Of a stretch of DNA of 35,657 bases, positions 6,838 to 14,782 are shown in pieces. The DNA comes from an uncultured Clostridia bacterium. GTDB taxonomy: Bacteria > Bacillota > Clostridia > Christensenellales > Borkfalkiaceae. The translations under genes were made by a program, and so were the position numbers. The notes below the pieces were generated by a model that saw nothing but the letters and a program-made list of their open reading frames with translations, was not told where the DNA came from and searched no databases. Location of the stretch: positions 1-35,657 of the forward strand of contig CALVHR010000051.1 in the NCBI GenBank assembly GCA_944328495.1, given 5' to 3'. The number at the start of each line of letters is the position of its first letter. The first letter of the stretch is position 1.

Positions 6838-6866
6838 ATTATAGCAAATTGACAAAATTTAGTCAA
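6838..6866 (-). promoter_or_regulatory. Promoter of gapA
   Basis: The minus strand carries TTGACT (6861-6866), a 17-nt spacer and TATAAT (6838-6843), leaving a leader of about 50 bases. Confidence 0.85.
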
Positions 6867-6867
6867 T
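6848..6867. promoter_or_regulatory. Inverted repeat in the gapA promoter, possible operator
   Basis: ATTGAC (6848-6853) and GTCAAT (6862-6867) are exact complements eight bases apart and lie across the -35 box and spacer of the gapA promoter. A repressor bound here would occlude polymerase. The sequence does not fit a regulator I can name, and the palindrome partly coincides with the -35 hexamer itself. Confidence 0.4.
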
Positions 6868-7004
6868 GAGTTTACATAAGTTCCTTGAAATTTCGAAAAA
6901 ATTGCATTTCTGCGAAGGAAAATTTGTGCAAATTCTCCATGGACGCATTTTTCAATCCGCCCTCTCACACATGAATCCGCGCCATATCTTTCCGATATTC
7001 CGCT

Positions 7005-8120
7005 TTATTTCAGGTTCTCGGGATTGAGGCATTTAAGTTCTTCCAAAACAAACCGACCGTCTTTTCGTATCAAGACATCGTCGAACCAAATTTCCCCTCC
7101 GCCCCACGCGGGAGTCTGAATAAGCACCATGTCCCAATGTACACTCGATTTATTTCCGTTGAACGCATCGTCATAACTGCACCCCGGCGTAAAATGAATG
7201 GATCCCGAAATTTTTTCATCGAATAAAATATCCAGCATCGGCGAAGTGACATAAGGATTAACACCTATTGCAAACTCACCCACGTAGCGCGCGCCCTCGT
7301 CCGTATCAAGAACGGCATTTAAAGCCCGGGTTTGCGATGAAGTCGCTTCAATTATTTTTCCGTTCTTGAAGGTCAGGCGCACGTTTTCATGCTTGATGCC
7401 ATTCTCCAAGGTGGGAGCATTATACGTAATAACTCCGTTTACGCTGTCTTTGACAGGAGCAGTATACACTTCTCCGTCGGGAATATTCATATGCCCCGCA
7501 CATTTAATCGCAGGAATCCCTTTGATCGAAAACGTCAGATCGGTATCCTTTGCAACTATGCGCACTTTGTCCGTCTTTTCCATCAAAGCCTGCAAAGCGT
7601 CCATCGCCCGATCCATTTTCGAATAATCAAGTGTGCAAACGTTAAAATAAAAATCCTCAAAAGCCTCGGTTGAACACCCGGCATTTTGCGCCATAGACGG
7701 GTTCGGATAGCGCAATACTACCCATTTCGTCTTTTTGACGCGCGTTTCATGATGCACCGGAAATGAAAACAAACGATCATACACCTGCATTTTATCCGCC
7801 GGCACATCGGATAACTCAAATGAATTCTCACCGCCGCGTATGCCGATGTAACAATCCATGTCTTCCATACGGTATTTTGCGTACTTTGCGCGCAGTGAAC
7901 AATGTGTTTCATCCGTCCCAAGCAACAACGCACGTTCCACAGAAAGATCGATTACATCCGCAAACGGAAATCCGCCTGCAGCAAAAACCTTTTCTATACA
8001 TGCCTTGACAAGTTCGGAATCAATACCCCGCGCCTCGATCAGAACTTTCTCACCTTTTTGACAGCTTACTGAATAATTTACAAGCACATCTGCAAGCTTT
8101 TCAATCCTCGGATCACGCAT
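7005..8120 (-). CDS. M29-family aminopeptidase (PepS/AmpS type)
   Basis: This cytoplasmic metallo-aminopeptidase of 371 aa removes N-terminal residues from peptides. Expected dinuclear metal ligands are visible: E217 in DGEVYTAP, E282 in GEFAIG, H309 in GSIHFTPG, and H328 and D330 in SSVHWDMV. The N-terminal half shows the family's RxxxLAxxLVxYSV start. Length is slightly below the usual 400 residues but all motifs are present. AAGGAG lies six bases before the ATG. It is transcribed away from fba. The leader contains a small hairpin CTCCGT/ACGGAG just before the ribosome site. No clear terminator was seen between it and gapA, 223 bases downstream. Confidence 0.93.
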   Translation of the reverse strand: MRDPRIEKLADVLVNYSVSCQKGEKVLIEARGIDSELVKACIEKVFAAGGFPFADVIDLSVERALLLGTDETHCSLRAKYAKYRMEDMDCYIGIRGGENSFELSDVPADKMQVYDRLFSFPVHHETRVKKTKWVVLRYPNPSMAQNAGCSTEAFEDFYFNVCTLDYSKMDRAMDALQALMEKTDKVRIVAKDTDLTFSIKGIPAIKCAGHMNIPDGEVYTAPVKDSVNGVITYNAPTLENGIKHENVRLTFKNGKIIEATSSQTRALNAVLDTDEGARYVGEFAIGVNPYVTSPMLDILFDEKISGSIHFTPGCSYDDAFNGNKSSVHWDMVLIQTPAWGGGEIWFDDVLIRKDGRFVLEELKCLNPENLK

Positions 8121-8254
8121 ACACCGCTCCTTTGCTCCGTTTTACGGAGAAACCATCAATATTCCTTTGGCGGATGAACTCACCCGCACGATTATTATTA
8201 TAATACCAATCCGAAAAATTATAAAGCATTTTCAATATATTTTTGAAATTCTGA

Positions 8255-8283
8255 TTGATTTTTACGCGATTTTGATGTAAAAT
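8255..8283 (+). promoter_or_regulatory. Promoter of fba
   Basis: TTGATT (8255-8260), a 17-nt spacer and TAAAAT (8278-8283) give a predicted start near 8290, about 30 bases before the ATG. Confidence 0.75.
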
Positions 8284-8320
8284 ATTGAATGAAAGAAAAT
8301 TCAATTCGGAGGATCTATTT

Positions 8321-9256
8321 ATGCCTTTAGTAACATCGACCGAAATGTTTAAAAAAGCATACGCCGGCGGCTACGCGATCGGCGCATTCAACGTGAACAA
8401 CATGGAAACAATTCAGGGAATTGTCGAAGCCGGCAAGGAATGCAATTCACCTTTGATCTTGCAGGTTTCCGCGGGCGCAAGAAAATATGCGAACCCCGTT
8501 TATCTTCGCCACCTGATTGCCGCAGCCGTTGAAACGACCGGTCTGCCTATCGTTATGCACCTCGACCACGGTGCCGATTTTGAAGCATGCAAATCCGCAA
8601 TCGATGACGGATTCACTTCTGTCATGATCGACGCTTCGCACCATGCTTTCAAAGAAAATATCGAAATCACAAAAAAAGTTGTCGAATACGCGCATGACCG
8701 CGGGGTTGTCGTTGAAGCCGAACTCGGTCAGCTCGCCGGCATTGAAGACGCTGTGAACGTCAAATCCGAAGACGCTTGCTTTACACAACCCGACGAAGTT
8801 TTTGAATTTACGCAAAAAACGGGATGCGACTCCCTTGCTATCGCGATCGGGACAAGCCATGGAGCTTATAAATTCAAGCCCGGACAGAAACCCCAGCTCC
8901 GCTTCGATATTCTTGAAGAGGTCGGCAAACGCCTTCCCGGCTTCCCTATCGTCTTGCACGGTGCTTCCTCCGTTCCGCAGGATCGCGTTGCCATTATCAA
9001 CCAATTCGGCGGCAAGATGCCTGATGCGATCGGCATTCCCGAAGAAATGCTCCGTAAAGCGGCTACAATGGCAGTCTGCAAAATCAATATTGACTCTGAC
9101 TTGCGCGTAGCTTGCACGGCCGCAATCCGTAAACATTTTGCCGAACATCCCGACCATTTTGACCCCCGTCAGTATCTCGGCGATGCACGCGCTGCCGTAA
9201 AAGAAATCGTTAAACATAAGATCATCGATGTTCTCGGCAGCAATGATAAAGCATAA
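8321..9256 (+). CDS. fba: Class II fructose-1,6-bisphosphate aldolase
   Basis: This zinc-dependent aldolase of 311 aa splits fructose-1,6-bisphosphate in glycolysis. Zinc ligands are H83 (HLDHG), H180 (GTSHGAYK) and H213 (LHGASS). E134 in VEAELGQLAG is also a family landmark. The GTSHG and LHGASS phosphate-binding loops are intact. Length fits the clostridial form. I chose the ATG at 8321 because GGAGG lies eight bases before it. The frame is open 12 codons further, but that ATG overlaps the promoter. It has its own terminator. A tagatose-bisphosphate role is possible, but fructose is likelier near gapA. Confidence 0.96.
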   Translation: MPLVTSTEMFKKAYAGGYAIGAFNVNNMETIQGIVEAGKECNSPLILQVSAGARKYANPVYLRHLIAAAVETTGLPIVMHLDHGADFEACKSAIDDGFTSVMIDASHHAFKENIEITKKVVEYAHDRGVVVEAELGQLAGIEDAVNVKSEDACFTQPDEVFEFTQKTGCDSLAIAIGTSHGAYKFKPGQKPQLRFDILEEVGKRLPGFPIVLHGASSVPQDRVAIINQFGGKMPDAIGIPEEMLRKAATMAVCKINIDSDLRVACTAAIRKHFAEHPDHFDPRQYLGDARAAVKEIVKHKIIDVLGSNDKA

Positions 9257-9271
9257 ATCAATTTTGCTCTT

Positions 9272-9307
9272 GCGGGCGCTGAATTTTCAGCGCCCGCTTT
9301 TATTTTT
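9272..9307 (+). terminator. Terminator of fba
   Basis: GCGGGCGCTGAA (9272-9283) pairs with TTCAGCGCCCGC (9286-9297) and is followed by TTTTATTTTT. Confidence 0.9.
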
Positions 9308-9315
9308 AAATTCAA

Positions 9316-9339
9316 GCGGCGGGCAATTTTGCCCGCCGC
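9316..9339 (-). terminator. GC-rich hairpin after the ATC-hydrolase-like gene
   Basis: GCGGCGGGCAA (9316-9326) pairs with TTGCCCGCCGC (9329-9339). It lies 11 bases past the stop codon of the leftward gene, but only a weak T-tract (TTGAATTT) follows on the minus strand. The fba terminator just beyond may act as a backup. Confidence 0.55.
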
Positions 9340-9350
9340 CAATTATTTCC

Positions 9351-9977
9351 TTATTCGCTTTTCGTATGTTTTGATCCCTTCAAAAACGCAAAATCGCAAT
9401 ACTCATGCCCGTTTGCCAACGTACCGTCACATTCAAAGACTACCTGCGGACGTAACCCGTCAAAGGCTTTCCTCTCATAATCACAAAATACGGTGCATAG
9501 TTCGGGACAACCAAATTTTGCCGTAATGGAATAATAAACGCAGTTTACGATCTTAAAAGATATTTTTCTTCCCTTTACCAAAAGATCGGCACTCTTCCAG
9601 CCGCCGGCAGGAAACTTATATTCCATAAAATTGCGTATGTTGCGCTTAAATGCTCTATATGGAAAAATCGGACGCATCTGACTTGCCAAAACCTTTGCCG
9701 TCTCTTTGGCCGCTTTATCCGTTTCTGTACGAACAATACCGAGCGCGTTCGGAATTTTATATCCGAACGCCAATAACGTTTTATAAAATGCAATCACCGG
9801 ATACACCAATCGCTTTAACTGCCGTTCCAACGTAACACTGTTATGATAATCCGTCGTCACTACAAGTTCCGCGTACAATTTTGCAGCCCGATTAAAAATC
9901 TTCTGCCCGTCCGCATCTCCGAAATGACGCAGTACATCCTTTTGCAGGAAATACAGCTCGGTTTTTTCGTAATTCAT
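9351..9977 (-). CDS. L-2-amino-thiazoline-4-carboxylic acid hydrolase family protein
   Basis: The 208-aa protein matches the ATC_hydrolase family. The C-terminal signature is visible as FCDYERKAFDGL, then VVFECDGTLANG and CDFAF, with several conserved cysteines. The founding member opens the thiazoline ring on the way to L-cysteine, but most family members, including this one, are assigned by sequence only. The start at 9977 is supported by AGGAGG shortly before the ATG. The frame continues upstream to a GTG near 10076 without a ribosome site. It is divergent from the perR-like gene, and its promoter lies at 10087-10115, giving a leader of about 100 bases. Confidence 0.85.
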   Translation of the reverse strand: MNYEKTELYFLQKDVLRHFGDADGQKIFNRAAKLYAELVVTTDYHNSVTLERQLKRLVYPVIAFYKTLLAFGYKIPNALGIVRTETDKAAKETAKVLASQMRPIFPYRAFKRNIRNFMEYKFPAGGWKSADLLVKGRKISFKIVNCVYYSITAKFGCPELCTVFCDYERKAFDGLRPQVVFECDGTLANGHEYCDFAFLKGSKHTKSE

Positions 9978-10086
9978 ACTCTCCTCCTGCTCATCGCTGT
10001 ATATTGTATTATCCCCGCACTCCGTCGCTCTACAAACCGCACCCTTTTCGGTTGGCTTTCGCGATCTTTTTGACACATTTTATTTA

Positions 10087-10115
10087 ATTATACCACGCAT
10101 TTTTTAAGCCGTCAA
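10087..10115 (-). promoter_or_regulatory. Promoter of the ATC-hydrolase-like gene
   Basis: The minus strand carries TTGACG (10110-10115), a 17-nt spacer and TATAAT (10087-10092). Confidence 0.8.
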
Positions 10116-10160
10116 GAAAAAATTTTTAAACATTTATCACAATTATTATTTTGAGCCCTC

Positions 10161-10188
10161 TTGACTTTTTTAAAAAAAGTGCTATAAT
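10161..10188 (+). promoter_or_regulatory. Promoter of perR-like/rbr
   Basis: TTGACT (10161-10166), a 16-nt spacer and TATAAT (10183-10188). The -10 region continues into an A/T palindrome-like stretch (CTATAATATTAATTA) that loosely resembles a PerR box (TTATAATnATTATAA, about 10 of 14 positions), so autoregulation is possible but not proven. Confidence 0.7.
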
Positions 10189-10219
10189 ATTAATTAAGAA
10201 TAAATATCAATAAAAAATT

Positions 10220-10606
10220 ATGAATCGAAGAAACACAATTCAAAAACAATTAATCAGCAAAACCGTCATGAATATGGATCATCCGGACGCAGATCAAGTA
10301 TATGCGGCAATTGTAAAAGAACATCCGCACATAAGCAAAGCGACGGTATACAGAAATTTGAATATTTTGGCTGAACAAAAAGAAATAGGCAAAATCGAAC
10401 CCGGTGAAGGCGCTACGAAATTTGATTTCCGCACAGACCCGCACTACCATTTGCGGTGCCGTGAATGCGGACGCTTATTCGATGCCGATCTCCCACTCCT
10501 GGAAGGGTTGAATTCACGCGTTCAGAACACACACGGCTTTACCATTGAAAAGCACAACATTGAATTCGTCGGAATTTGTTCCGATTGTAAAAATAAAATC
10601 AAATAA
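10220..10606 (+). CDS. Fur-family regulator, PerR-like
   Basis: The 128-aa metalloregulator has a winged helix around residues 12-60, with recognition helix [10 protein letters not shown] at 38-47. The dimer domain carries HYHLRC (H75, H77) and the structural zinc site C80-x2-C83 and C120-x2-C123. This layout is that of PerR and close Fur relatives. Its position 14 bases before rubrerythrin points to peroxide sensing. It is slightly shorter at the N-terminus than Bacillus PerR. No clear Shine-Dalgarno precedes the ATG, which is unusual in this window. It likely represses its own operon. Zur or Fur specificity cannot be excluded from sequence alone. Confidence 0.9.
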   Translation: MNRRNTIQKQLISKTVMNMDHPDADQVYAAIVKEHPHISKATVYRNLNILAEQKEIGKIEPGEGATKFDFRTDPHYHLRCRECGRLFDADLPLLEGLNSRVQNTHGFTIEKHNIEFVGICSDCKNKIK

Positions 10607-10620
10607 CGGAGGATCCAGTA

Positions 10621-11166
10621 ATGGCAAAAGAACTCAAAGGCTCAAAAACCGAACAAAACCTGATGACGGCATTCGCAGGCGAATCGCAAGCGAGAAACAA
10701 ATATACATATTATGCAAGCAAAGCAAAAAAAGACGGATTTGTACAGATCGCCGCTCTTTTTGAAGAAACGGCAAACAACGAAAAAGAACATGCGAAGATT
10801 TGGTTTAAACTTCTCCACGGCGGCGGCATTGCTTCCACCGAAGAAAACCTGATTGATGCGGCCGCCGGTGAAAATTACGAATGGACAGATATGTATGCGA
10901 ACTTCGCGAAAGAGGCGAAAGAAGAAGGGTTCGATCACATCGCATTTTTATTCGAAAAGGTCGGCGAGATCGAAAAAGAGCACGAAAAACGTTATCTCGC
11001 ACTTTTGGACAATGTTAAAAACGAACTGGTATTTTCCCGCGATGAAGACTGCATCTGGCAGTGCTCGAACTGCGGACATATCGTAATCGGCAAAAAAGCA
11101 CCCGAAGTATGCCCTGTTTGCTCCCATCCGAAGGCATATTTCCAACTTAAAGCGGAAAATTATTGA
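10621..11166 (+). CDS. rbr: Rubrerythrin
   Basis: This cytoplasmic non-haem di-iron peroxidase of 181 aa reduces hydrogen peroxide in anaerobes. The ferritin-like four-helix domain holds the iron ligands: E21 in [11 protein letters not shown] and EKEH around residues 48-57, then [12 protein letters not shown] around 112-123. The C-terminal rubredoxin domain has C148-x2-C151 and C164-x2-C167 for an FeS4 site. Length and domain order are classical. GGAGG lies eight bases before the ATG. It is the second gene of the perR-like/rbr operon, which ends in a very strong terminator. Confidence 0.97.
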   Translation: MAKELKGSKTEQNLMTAFAGESQARNKYTYYASKAKKDGFVQIAALFEETANNEKEHAKIWFKLLHGGGIASTEENLIDAAAGENYEWTDMYANFAKEAKEEGFDHIAFLFEKVGEIEKEHEKRYLALLDNVKNELVFSRDEDCIWQCSNCGHIVIGKKAPEVCPVCSHPKAYFQLKAENY

Positions 11167-11250
11167 TACTCCATTCAGTACATTTTTCTCCAAGTTATTG
11201 AATGTACACAAGCTCTAACCTTACTTGCAGCTTGTTTTGTTTAACAATGA

Positions 11251-11291
11251 AAGCCGCGAGGCTGTCCGACGGACAGCCTCGCGGCTTTTTT
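11251..11291. terminator. Bidirectional terminator between rbr and the unknown gene
   Basis: AAGCCGCGAGGCTGTCC (11251-11267) pairs perfectly with its complement at 11271-11287 around GAC, with TTTTTT on the plus strand and TTTCATTG on the minus strand. It serves convergent genes, most strongly rbr. Confidence 0.9.
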
Positions 11292-11294
11292 CAA

Positions 11295-12131
11295 TTATTT
11301 TGCGTTCTGCTTGATTTTAACAAGCGCAGCATACGGCTTAATGAGCGACTTATCGATCAGCTCTTCATCAGTTTGATAAGGATAATGAAAATCCGTAAAA
11401 ATACATCCGACGTTCACAAGGCCGAATTTTCGCGCCAGTTCGTCCAAAAGCTCTTTTGCCTGCTTCAGCGTACGGCTGCCCGTTATCTTTACGCGCATAG
11501 GTGTTTCATGATGAGACCGCTTTTCTGATACATCTTCAAAACGATACTTTGATTCCTCAAACTCCTGCGGCGAAAGCGCCAAATACAGAGACAGAGTTTT
11601 TCCCGTGATGCTTAACTTCGCAATTTTTGTTCTTCCCACCCGAAAATTTTCAGATGCCACACATTGACGCGATTTCACTCCGCTATAACCGAGAATCGCG
11701 TTCTTGATTTGGGTATAAATATCCTGTATCTTTTCGTTTTGGATTAACTTGGACCGAAAGGACCTACGCAGACGCACTACACTTATATATCCGACAGGGA
11801 TACCGCTTAAATTCTCTCTCGCGATCTCCTCTCCCGCCTGTTCCGCAATCACGCTTGAAGTTTCTTTTTCACTTTCCCGTGCAATTGTTTCATCCGGCGC
11901 ATATTCATCAATGTCTTCAGAAAGCTCATTCAGAGCGCTTTCCATCCTTTCACGCAGCTGTGCCTTTGCACAAGGATATTTTTCCGCCTTTACACAATAT
12001 TTGCACCATGTCATGGTTCCGCACAAATCATATCCGGCACGCTCGCTCGCAATCCATTTTTCTACATCCAAAATATGCTGTTTTTCTTCAAATTCCGCCT
12101 GCGATATACCCGATAAATTTCTGTTTTTCAT
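11295..12131 (-). CDS. Unknown protein with a domain shared with the membrane protein at 21353-22816
   Basis: I do not recognise a named family. The 278-aa protein has no membrane segment. Residues 37-54 hold a cysteine cluster (C37, C43, C46, C54; CGTMTWCKYC) that could bind zinc. A charged acidic stretch follows (60-105), and then a domain at about 121-228 with landmarks RRSF, GVKxR, FRVGR, FEDVSEK and KITGSR. The same landmarks in the same order occur at residues 194-311 of the protein at 21353-22816. By eye about four in ten positions are identical. The start is chosen from AAGGAAG seven bases before the ATG, and a TATAAT promoter lies at 12189-12217. It is also the last gene downstream of EFR1 and the alarmone synthetase. 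Confidence 0.75.
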   Translation of the reverse strand: MKNRNLSGISQAEFEEKQHILDVEKWIASERAGYDLCGTMTWCKYCVKAEKYPCAKAQLRERMESALNELSEDIDEYAPDETIARESEKETSSVIAEQAGEEIARENLSGIPVGYISVVRLRRSFRSKLIQNEKIQDIYTQIKNAILGYSGVKSRQCVASENFRVGRTKIAKLSITGKTLSLYLALSPQEFEESKYRFEDVSEKRSHHETPMRVKITGSRTLKQAKELLDELARKFGLVNVGCIFTDFHYPYQTDEELIDKSLIKPYAALVKIKQNAK

Positions 12132-12188
12132 CTTGTTTCTTCCTTTTGAAATCGTTGCATTTGCCCGGTCCCGCATAGTTTCATTTAT

Positions 12189-12217
12189 ATTATAATTCAA
12201 TCTGCCTGCAAAAGCAA
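12189..12217 (-). promoter_or_regulatory. Putative promoter of the unknown gene at 11295-12131
   Basis: The minus strand carries TTGCTT (12212-12217), a 17-nt spacer and TATAAT (12189-12194), in the 120-base gap after the alarmone synthetase gene. Confidence 0.65.
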
Positions 12218-12251
12218 GCATCACCAAAGAACTTTCAATAAAAAACTGAAA

Positions 12252-12935
12252 TTACAACTCACTTTCCAACTTTTCGATCCGCTTTCGAATGCCCTGCATG
12301 CGCGCATCCGTCGCCGCAATGACTTCGGCACAACTTTTTAATTCTGCCGCTATATCCGGACGATCGGCCGCGCTTTTTTTATATTTCATCTGGTGTTCAA
12401 GGCTTGCCCAAAAATCCATCGCCACTGTCCGTATCTGAATTTCAACGCGCGTGACTTGTTTGCTGTCCGAAAAGAAAACCGGTACCTCGACAATCATATG
12501 ATAGCTGCGATACCCATTCAATTTCGGCTTACGAATATAATCTTTTATCTCGATCACCGTAATATCGTCCTGCTGTGCAAGCATATCCGCTACGCGGTAA
12601 ATATCATCTATAAACGAACAAATCACACGAATGCCCGCAACATCGTTTAAATTTTCCTTGACCGAATCGACCGTAAGCGGATTCCCTTGCCTCGCAAGTT
12701 TCTCAACAATACTTTCGGGAGATTTTATCCTGGAACTTATACTTTCGATCGGATTGCGGCTTGTACGAAAAGACAACTCTTCGTTTAAAACCTCAAACTT
12801 CGTTCGAACTTCGCGGATCGCGCAATCATAGCGAACCATTAATTCCCGAAATTTTTTCAGGTTTTTCAATGCTCCCCCTGCGCCGCCGGATAAAAATTCA
12901 TTGATTAATTCTTCCTTTTGCTTACTCTTTTCCAT
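12252..12935 (-). CDS. Small alarmone synthetase, RelQ/SAS1-like (p)ppGpp synthetase
   Basis: The 227-aa protein consists of a single RelA/SpoT synthetase domain, without hydrolase or regulatory domains. It transfers pyrophosphate from ATP to GDP or GTP. Visible motifs are the SRIKSPESIVEKL substrate region near residues 67-79, DVAGIRVIC, KPKLNGYRSYH (GYRSxH) and VEIQIRT followed by FWASLEHQMKYK. A coiled C-terminal helix fits the RelQ tetramer. GAAGGA lies before the ATG. It lies 28 bases downstream of the EFR1 gene and is probably cotranscribed with it, an arrangement that could couple the stringent response to redox stress, although that is inference. Confidence 0.93.
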   Translation of the reverse strand: MEKSKQKEELINEFLSGGAGGALKNLKKFRELMVRYDCAIREVRTKFEVLNEELSFRTSRNPIESISSRIKSPESIVEKLARQGNPLTVDSVKENLNDVAGIRVICSFIDDIYRVADMLAQQDDITVIEIKDYIRKPKLNGYRSYHMIVEVPVFFSDSKQVTRVEIQIRTVAMDFWASLEHQMKYKKSAADRPDIAAELKSCAEVIAATDARMQGIRKRIEKLESEL

Positions 12936-12963
12936 GAAAATTCCTTCTTAAATCATGTTAACG

Positions 12964-13746
12964 TTAAATAAAAAATTCCGGCCAGCGCCGCACTGTACAA
13001 TTTTGCTCAAGCTTTTCGCGGGCAGCGATAATATTCGGATCCGAAAATGAACGCGCTCCCGCCGGACAAAAGCGGACACAAGCTCCGCATCCGATGCAAC
13101 GATCAAACGTTTCAAGGTTTTTTCCGATATTACAAACGGGACAAACAGCAATACAATTACCACAGTGAACGCAGCGCCCGTTATCGACGGAAGGAGGCTG
13201 CTTGTTTGATCGCATAGTCGCAGACAACTCTTTATACGGGCGATTTCCTCTCAATCTTTTGCGTACCTTCGATCCGCTCATAACATTGTTAAATGCAGCG
13301 ATCGCAAATGTCTGCGCCGCCAAAAGGTCCTCCGCATCCGGTCGATTTGTCCCGACTTTCGACGTATAAGAATGCTGTCCGATAAAGGCAGCTGCCGCAC
13401 AAACCACAAAGCCCCTATCGGTAAATAAGTCACAACTTTCCAAAAGAGCATCATCGTAATCACGATTGCCATATACCGAAACAACGATCGCCTTGGCCCC
13501 ATTTCCTTCGCAATTTTGCAATAGCGGGACCAGCAATTGCGGCAACCTTCCACCATATACGGGTGCACCAAACACGACAATATCTTCTTCTTCGAAAACG
13601 TAGTCTCTTGATCGCGCCGCAAGCTTTGTCAAATCTAAAATTGTTGTTTCACACAGCAATTTTTCGAAAAAAACTTTCCCAACCGCACTCACGATCTTTT
13701 TTGTAGAATGCGTCGGACTGAAGTACATCAACGATAGTTTTGCCAT
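12964..13746 (-). CDS. EFR1-type flavodoxin/ferredoxin fusion protein
   Basis: The 260-aa protein joins an N-terminal flavodoxin-like domain (YFSPTHSTKKI phosphate loop at 8-18, VFGAPVYGGRLP at about 58-69) to a C-terminal 2[4Fe-4S] ferredoxin domain. The two clusters are CVHCGNCIAVCPVC and CIGCGACVRFCP. It is likely a cytoplasmic electron carrier or flavin reductase. The partner is unknown. The ATG lacks a strong ribosome site (AAAGGCGG is rather far). Its promoter is at 13774-13802. It is the first gene of a probable EFR1-alarmone synthetase operon. Confidence 0.9.
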   Translation of the reverse strand: MAKLSLMYFSPTHSTKKIVSAVGKVFFEKLLCETTILDLTKLAARSRDYVFEEEDIVVFGAPVYGGRLPQLLVPLLQNCEGNGAKAIVVSVYGNRDYDDALLESCDLFTDRGFVVCAAAAFIGQHSYTSKVGTNRPDAEDLLAAQTFAIAAFNNVMSGSKVRKRLRGNRPYKELSATMRSNKQPPSVDNGRCVHCGNCIAVCPVCNIGKNLETFDRCIGCGACVRFCPAGARSFSDPNIIAAREKLEQNCTVRRWPEFFI

Positions 13747-13773
13747 AAGATCATTGCCGCCTTTTTTCTGATT

Positions 13774-13802
13774 ATTGTATCATGAATGCAATCATTTGTA
13801 AA
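13774..13802 (-). promoter_or_regulatory. Promoter of the EFR1 gene
   Basis: The minus strand carries TTTACA (13797-13802), a 17-nt spacer and TACAAT (13774-13779). Confidence 0.7.
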
Positions 13803-13904
13803 GGCATAAGTTAAAATTCATTGCAGATGATAGAAATATCATTTTTGTTTCTGCACCATGCAAAATCTTATCGGCACAAATCATCACATTTTTATAACTT
13901 GAAA

Positions 13905-13930
13905 AAGTTTGAAGAAATTCCTTCAAACTT
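13905..13930 (-). terminator. Second terminator after reverse rubrerythrin
   Basis: AAGTTTGAAG (13905-13914) pairs perfectly with CTTCAAACTT (13921-13930) around AAATTC. On the minus strand the stem runs into TTTTTC. Confidence 0.65.
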
Positions 13931-13942
13931 GATATTATATGA

Positions 13943-13976
13943 GAAAAAGCGGACCTGATATAATCAAGTCCGCTTT
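13943..13976 (-). terminator. First terminator after reverse rubrerythrin
   Basis: AAAGCGGACCTGA (13946-13958) pairs with TCAAGTCCGCTTT (13964-13976) with one G-T mismatch. On the minus strand it is followed by TTC and T-rich sequence. It lies about 70 bases beyond the stop codon. Confidence 0.75.
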
Positions 13977-14048
13977 GATCTCTTAAATGGAACGCATATC
14001 CATTTCCGGATATGTCCGAAATATTATTTCCGTTTTCTCGGAATATAA

Positions 14049-14582
14049 TCAGTTTTTGAAATATCTCTTCAAAAGCCCGTTGAAGCCTGCACCGTGACGC
14101 GCTTCATCTTTCGCCATTTCATGAACGGTATCATGGATCGCATCATAACCGAGCTCTTTCGCGCGCTTCGCAATCTTGAGTTTCCCTTCGCATGCGCCCG
14201 TTTCCGCCGCAACGCGCATTTCAAGATTCTTCTTCGTAGAATCGCTGATGCATTCGCCTAAAAGTTCAGCAAATTTGGATGCGTGATCCGCCTCTTCATA
14301 TGCATAACGCTTGTATGCTTCGGCAACTTCAGGATATCCCTCGCGTTCTGCAACACGTGCCATTGCAAGATACATCCCGACTTCCGTGCACTCTCCCTCA
14401 AAATTTGCGCGAAGTCCGGCAACGACCTCTTCGTCAAGCCCTTTTGCAACACCCACTTCATGTACACAAGCAAATTTGATTTCTGCACTGTCATCGATCG
14501 GAATAAATTTCGTCGCCTTGCACACGGGGCAAACGGTCACGGAATCATCAACGATCTCACCACAAATCGCACACCTTTTCAT
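14049..14582 (-). CDS. Reverse rubrerythrin
   Basis: The 177-aa protein has the domain order opposite to classical rubrerythrin: an N-terminal rubredoxin domain (C4-x2-C7 and C18-x2-C21) followed by a ferritin-like di-iron domain. Iron ligands are visible in [11 protein letters not shown] (62-71), EEADH (96-100), [14 protein letters not shown] (121-134) and [11 protein letters not shown] (154-164). In Clostridium such proteins act as NADH-linked peroxide and oxygen reductases with partner electron carriers. The EFR1 protein encoded next door is one candidate partner, by proximity only. A GAGGT ribosome site lies before the ATG. It is a single-gene unit with two terminators. Confidence 0.93.
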   Translation of the reverse strand: MKRCAICGEIVDDSVTVCPVCKATKFIPIDDSAEIKFACVHEVGVAKGLDEEVVAGLRANFEGECTEVGMYLAMARVAEREGYPEVAEAYKRYAYEEADHASKFAELLGECISDSTKKNLEMRVAAETGACEGKLKIAKRAKELGYDAIHDTVHEMAKDEARHGAGFNGLLKRYFKN

Positions 14583-14664
14583 TGTAATAACCTCTTTTTG
14601 ATTTATTCGAAAACCGCTTTTTGCTGTTTCTGATACTATTTTATCATTCTATGAGAAAAAATAC

Positions 14665-14690
14665 TGTTGCTTTTGCAACAATTTCTTATT
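14665..14690 (-). terminator. Weak terminator after the OmpR-type two-component pair
   Basis: TGTTGC (14665-14670) pairs with GCAACA (14675-14680) around TTTT. On the minus strand it is followed by GTATTTTTTCT. The stem is short, so some read-through into reverse rubrerythrin is possible. Confidence 0.45.
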
Positions 14691-14782
14691 AATTTAAAAA
14701 CTTACTGCTTATAAAACTACCGCATAAGTTTTACACAATCGGAAGTTTCCCGATAATGCTTTTATACTGAAATTTATAAAAC

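Larger units (their letters stand above)
13747..14048. other. Intergenic region of about 300 bases
   Basis: No gene was found here. The right part holds two hairpins serving the leftward reverse rubrerythrin gene (13943-13976 and 13905-13930). The left part holds the EFR1 promoter (13774-13802). The piece between about 13803 and 13904 is AT-rich with no recognisable signal. Confidence 0.6.

Noticed and set aside
5543-6844. A 433-codon open frame on the plus strand opposite gapA and the tnpA leader.
   Set aside because: It mirrors the codon pattern of gapA on the other strand, crosses terminators and the insertion sequence boundary, and has no protein-like family signature.
8447-9217. A 256-codon open frame on the minus strand inside fba.
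   Set aside because: It is antisense to a clearly conserved enzyme and starts without a ribosome site, so it is a by-product of fba codon use.
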